This document shows, one piece after another, positions 60,903 through 64,000 of a stretch of DNA of 64,000 bases. Below the pieces are notes generated by a model. That model was not told where the DNA came from. It worked only from the letters and a program-made list of their open reading frames with translations, and ran no database searches. The DNA comes from Palleronia aestuarii. GTDB lineage: Bacteria; Pseudomonadota; Alphaproteobacteria; Rhodobacterales; Rhodobacteraceae. The stretch's first letter is position 1. Each line of letters opens with the position of its first letter. The position numbers were made by a program, and so were the translations under genes. The DNA lies in NCBI RefSeq assembly GCF_003253995.1, contig NZ_QKZL01000018.1, forward strand, positions 1 through 64,000, given 5' to 3'.

Positions 60903-61604
60903 ATGGTTCCCCATCCGCACCTGAACGCGCCCGCGGGGGGGTATGTCTTCGTCGTGACCTACGGCCGGTCCGGCTCGACGGTCCTGCAGATGCTGCTGAA
61001 CGCCATCCCGGGCTATTGCATCCGCGGCGAGAACGGCAACACGCTCTATCATCTCTTCCGCGCCTGGCACGTCCTCGAGACGACGGATTCGATCCGTCGC
61101 CTACGCCGGAACGGCAAGCGGACCGCCCCCCATCAGCCCTGGTACGGCATCGAGGACGCGGCCGCGGCGGATTACGCGCGCGACCTCGCGGACGCCTTCG
61201 TGCGCGACGTGCTGCGGCTGCCCCAGGGCACGCGGGTCGGCGGGTTCAAGGAGATCCGCTTCCACCAGGCCGGGGCCCATCTCGGGGCCTATCTCGACTT
61301 CATGGCGATGGCCTTTCCCGGCGCGCGCTTCGTGATCAACACCCGCAATCTCGCGTCGGTGGCCCGGTCGAGCTGGTGGGCCCGGCAGCCGCCCGACAAG
61401 GTGGCCGAGATGCTGCGCCCGGCCGAGCAGGCCTTCGCGGCCTTCGCACAGCGCCATCCCGCGCGGACGATCGCGCTCCGCTACGAGGATTACGCCGCGG
61501 CGCCGGAGGCGCTGGCGCCGCTCTATGCCTTCCTGGGCGAGCGGTTCGACGGCGAGGCGGTCGCCCGGCTCATGGAGCGCCGGCTCGATCATTCGACGGG
61601 CTGA
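60903..61604 (+). CDS. Sulfotransferase-family protein
   Basis: 233 residues from ATG 60903 with AAAGGA six bases upstream. The PAPS loop is YVFVVTYGRSGSTVLQMLLN (14-33), followed by RGENGNTLYHLF, GFKEIRFH and the 3'-phosphate-type strand ARFVINTRNLASVARSSWW (about 140-158), as in GT-associated Stf0-like sulfotransferases. Divergent from the giant glycosyltransferase with only 75 bases between starts, so the two are probably regulated together. Confidence 0.85.
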   Translation: MVPHPHLNAPAGGYVFVVTYGRSGSTVLQMLLNAIPGYCIRGENGNTLYHLFRAWHVLETTDSIRRLRRNGKRTAPHQPWYGIEDAAAADYARDLADAFVRDVLRLPQGTRVGGFKEIRFHQAGAHLGAYLDFMAMAFPGARFVINTRNLASVARSSWWARQPPDKVAEMLRPAEQAFAAFAQRHPARTIALRYEDYAAAPEALAPLYAFLGERFDGEAVARLMERRLDHSTG

Positions 61605-61671
61605 CACGCTGGCAAAGGGCGTGCGGCGGGGCTAGAACCGGCCGCGTGCCGCATCGTTCGAGGATCTTTCC

Positions 61672-62406
61672 ATGCTCCTGAGCTTCGAGCGCCGCTTCCT
61701 CTTCGTGGCCAACACCAAGACCGCCTCGACCTCGATCGAGAGCGTGCTCAGGCCCCATGCCGAGATCGTCCGGGCGGGCAGCCCGGCCCTGAAGCACACG
61801 CCGCTCGCGCGCGCGCTCGACGAGCACCAGGAGGATTTCGCCCGGGCCGGGCGGAGCCCCGCGGATCTGCTGAAATTCGGGGTGATGCGCGATCCGGTGG
61901 ACTGGATCCTCTCCTGGTACCGCTACCGCCGCGGCAACGACGTGGAAAGCCCGCTGCCGGCCGACATGGATTTTCCCGCCTTCTGGGCACGGGCCGACTG
62001 GAATATCCGCCGGGCCGATGGATCGCGCTACCTGCAGCGCGACCTCTTCTGCGCGCCCGACGGCCGGCTCCTCGCCGATCTGGTTATCCCCTTCGACCGG
62101 ATCGAGCCCGTCTTCGGGGCGGTCCGCGCGGGCCTCGGCCTGCCCCCGGCTGAGGCGCTGCCGCGGGAGAACCGCTCTAGGCTCGGGGCGACCGATCCGC
62201 TGCCGCCCGCGCTTCTGGAGGAGATGCGCGCCTTCTATGCCGAGGATTACGCGCTCTGGGACCGGCTCGGGGAGATCAATGCACCCGCCCTTGCGCGGCT
62301 CGAGGCGGGCGCGTGGCGGCCCTCCGGCCTCCGCCGCGCCCTGTCGCCTTTCCTGGAGGGGGCGAAGCGGGCCTGGAGCAGGGGCCGCCCGGCGCGCCGC
62401 CCCTAG
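61672..62406 (+). CDS. Sulfotransferase family 2-like protein
   Basis: 244 residues. RFLFVANTKTASTSIESVL (8-26) corresponds to the HIPKTAGTS-type PAPS loop of the sulfotransferase family 2 (chondroitin/dermatan type), and LLKFGVMRDPVDWILSWYRYR (about 63-83) to the 3'-phosphate motif. The C-terminal half is variable and basic at the end (RAWSRGRPARRP). It follows another sulfotransferase by 67 bases. Some members of this group act on other acceptors, so carbohydrate sulfation is probable but not certain. Confidence 0.8.
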   Translation: MLLSFERRFLFVANTKTASTSIESVLRPHAEIVRAGSPALKHTPLARALDEHQEDFARAGRSPADLLKFGVMRDPVDWILSWYRYRRGNDVESPLPADMDFPAFWARADWNIRRADGSRYLQRDLFCAPDGRLLADLVIPFDRIEPVFGAVRAGLGLPPAEALPRENRSRLGATDPLPPALLEEMRAFYAEDYALWDRLGEINAPALARLEAGAWRPSGLRRALSPFLEGAKRAWSRGRPARRP

Positions 62407-62434
62407 ACCGCCCGTACGCCCGGCGCGGTGCGCC

Positions 62435-63643
<1,209 letters not shown>

Positions 63644-64000
63644 TCAGGGCGCGATCGGCCGCGCGCGCCCGTCTTCGTCGAGCGCCACGAAGGTAAAGGT
63701 CGCCTCCGTCACCTTCTCCGTCTCGTGGCTGTCGCGCGACCGCCGCCAGGCGCCCACGCGGATCTGCATGGAACTGCGCCCCGTGCCCAGGAGCGTGGCG
63801 TGGAGCGAGACCTCGTCGCCCACCTTCACGGGGCGCAGGAACTTCATCCCCTCGACCGCGATCGTGGCCGCGCGGCCACGGGCGGTGAGCGCGGCGAGGT
63901 TGCCCGCGGCGAGATCCATCTGGCTCATCAGCCAGCCGCCGAAGATGTCGCCCGCAGGGTTGGTATCGGCGGGCATGGCGATGGTGCGGATCGCGGGCGC
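63644..64000 (-). CDS. Acyl-CoA thioesterase, YciA-like (5' cut by window edge)
   Basis: 119 residues visible. The frame stays open to the window edge (APAIRTIA before MPADTNPAGDIFGGW), and family members have these residues before the conserved methionine, so the ATG at 63976 is internal. Hotdog-fold signature NPAGDIFGGWLMSQMDLAAG with the catalytic Asp, then VEGMKFLRPVKVGDEVSLHA and TFTFVALDEDGRARPI. It hydrolyses acyl-CoAs in the cytoplasm. Unrelated to polysaccharide synthesis as far as can be seen; it marks the end of that block. Confidence 0.9.
   Translation of the reverse strand, partial: APAIRTIAMPADTNPAGDIFGGWLMSQMDLAAGNLAALTARGRAATIAVEGMKFLRPVKVGDEVSLHATLLGTGRSSMQIRVGAWRRSRDSHETEKVTEATFTFVALDEDGRARPIAP

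Overview
The window is high-G+C DNA from an alphaproteobacterium, most likely a roseobacter-type Rhodobacteraceae. It looks like part of a large plasmid or chromid. The evidence is a replication and partition module at about 39.8-43.7 kb: a RepA-type initiator, an iteron/DnaA-box origin, ParA, ParB and three 18-bp palindromic parS-like sites. A dTDP-rhamnose operon (rmlC-B-D-A) lies directly beside it. That arrangement is the hallmark of the RepA-type 'biofilm plasmids' described in roseobacters. Codon use is uniformly GC-rich, genes are tightly packed with many ATGA/GTGA start-stop overlaps, and no IS element, tRNA, rRNA or CRISPR array was seen. The genes at both window ends are cut.

Layout. 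(1) 0-13.3 kb: polysaccharide assembly genes (WecG/TagA-type and family 2 and 4 glycosyltransferases, two sugar-modifying oxidoreductases, a sulfotransferase, a Wzy/ligase-like membrane protein and a Wzx-like flippase). (2) 13.5-26.0 kb: a nitrogen-acquisition island. A guanidine-I (ykkC) riboswitch precedes an ABC importer of the urea-carboxylase-associated type, a guanidine-hydrolase-like ureohydrolase, a histidine-rich small protein and a metallo-beta-lactamase-fold hydrolase. Convergent to it is a spermidine/putrescine-type ABC importer with an isochorismatase-fold hydrolase and an unknown protein, followed by a divergent 2-oxoglutarate/Fe(II) oxygenase. (3) 26.0-30.4 kb: ExoD-like protein, Kup potassium transporter and an SLC13-type carrier. 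(4) 30.4-37.7 kb: nucleotide-sugar supply (GDP-mannose, UDP-glucuronate, UDP-galacturonate) and another glycosyltransferase. (5) 37.8-39.6 kb: a secreted RTX metalloprotease. (6) 39.8-43.7 kb: replication and partition. (7) 43.7-47.1 kb: dTDP-L-rhamnose synthesis. (8) 47.2-63.6 kb: KpsM/E/T-type capsule export, four more sulfotransferase-like genes, glycosyltransferases including a 1,975-residue multi-glycosyltransferase with an internal galectin-like domain, and UDP-galactopyranose mutase. A cut YciA-type thioesterase ends the window.

Together the genes predict a surface polysaccharide built from rhamnose, mannose, uronic acids and galactofuranose and probably sulfated, exported by an ABC (Kps) route and possibly also a Wzx/Wzy route. 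The same replicon carries a self-contained, riboswitch-controlled guanidine uptake and hydrolysis operon. Assignments rest on motif recognition only; no database search was run.
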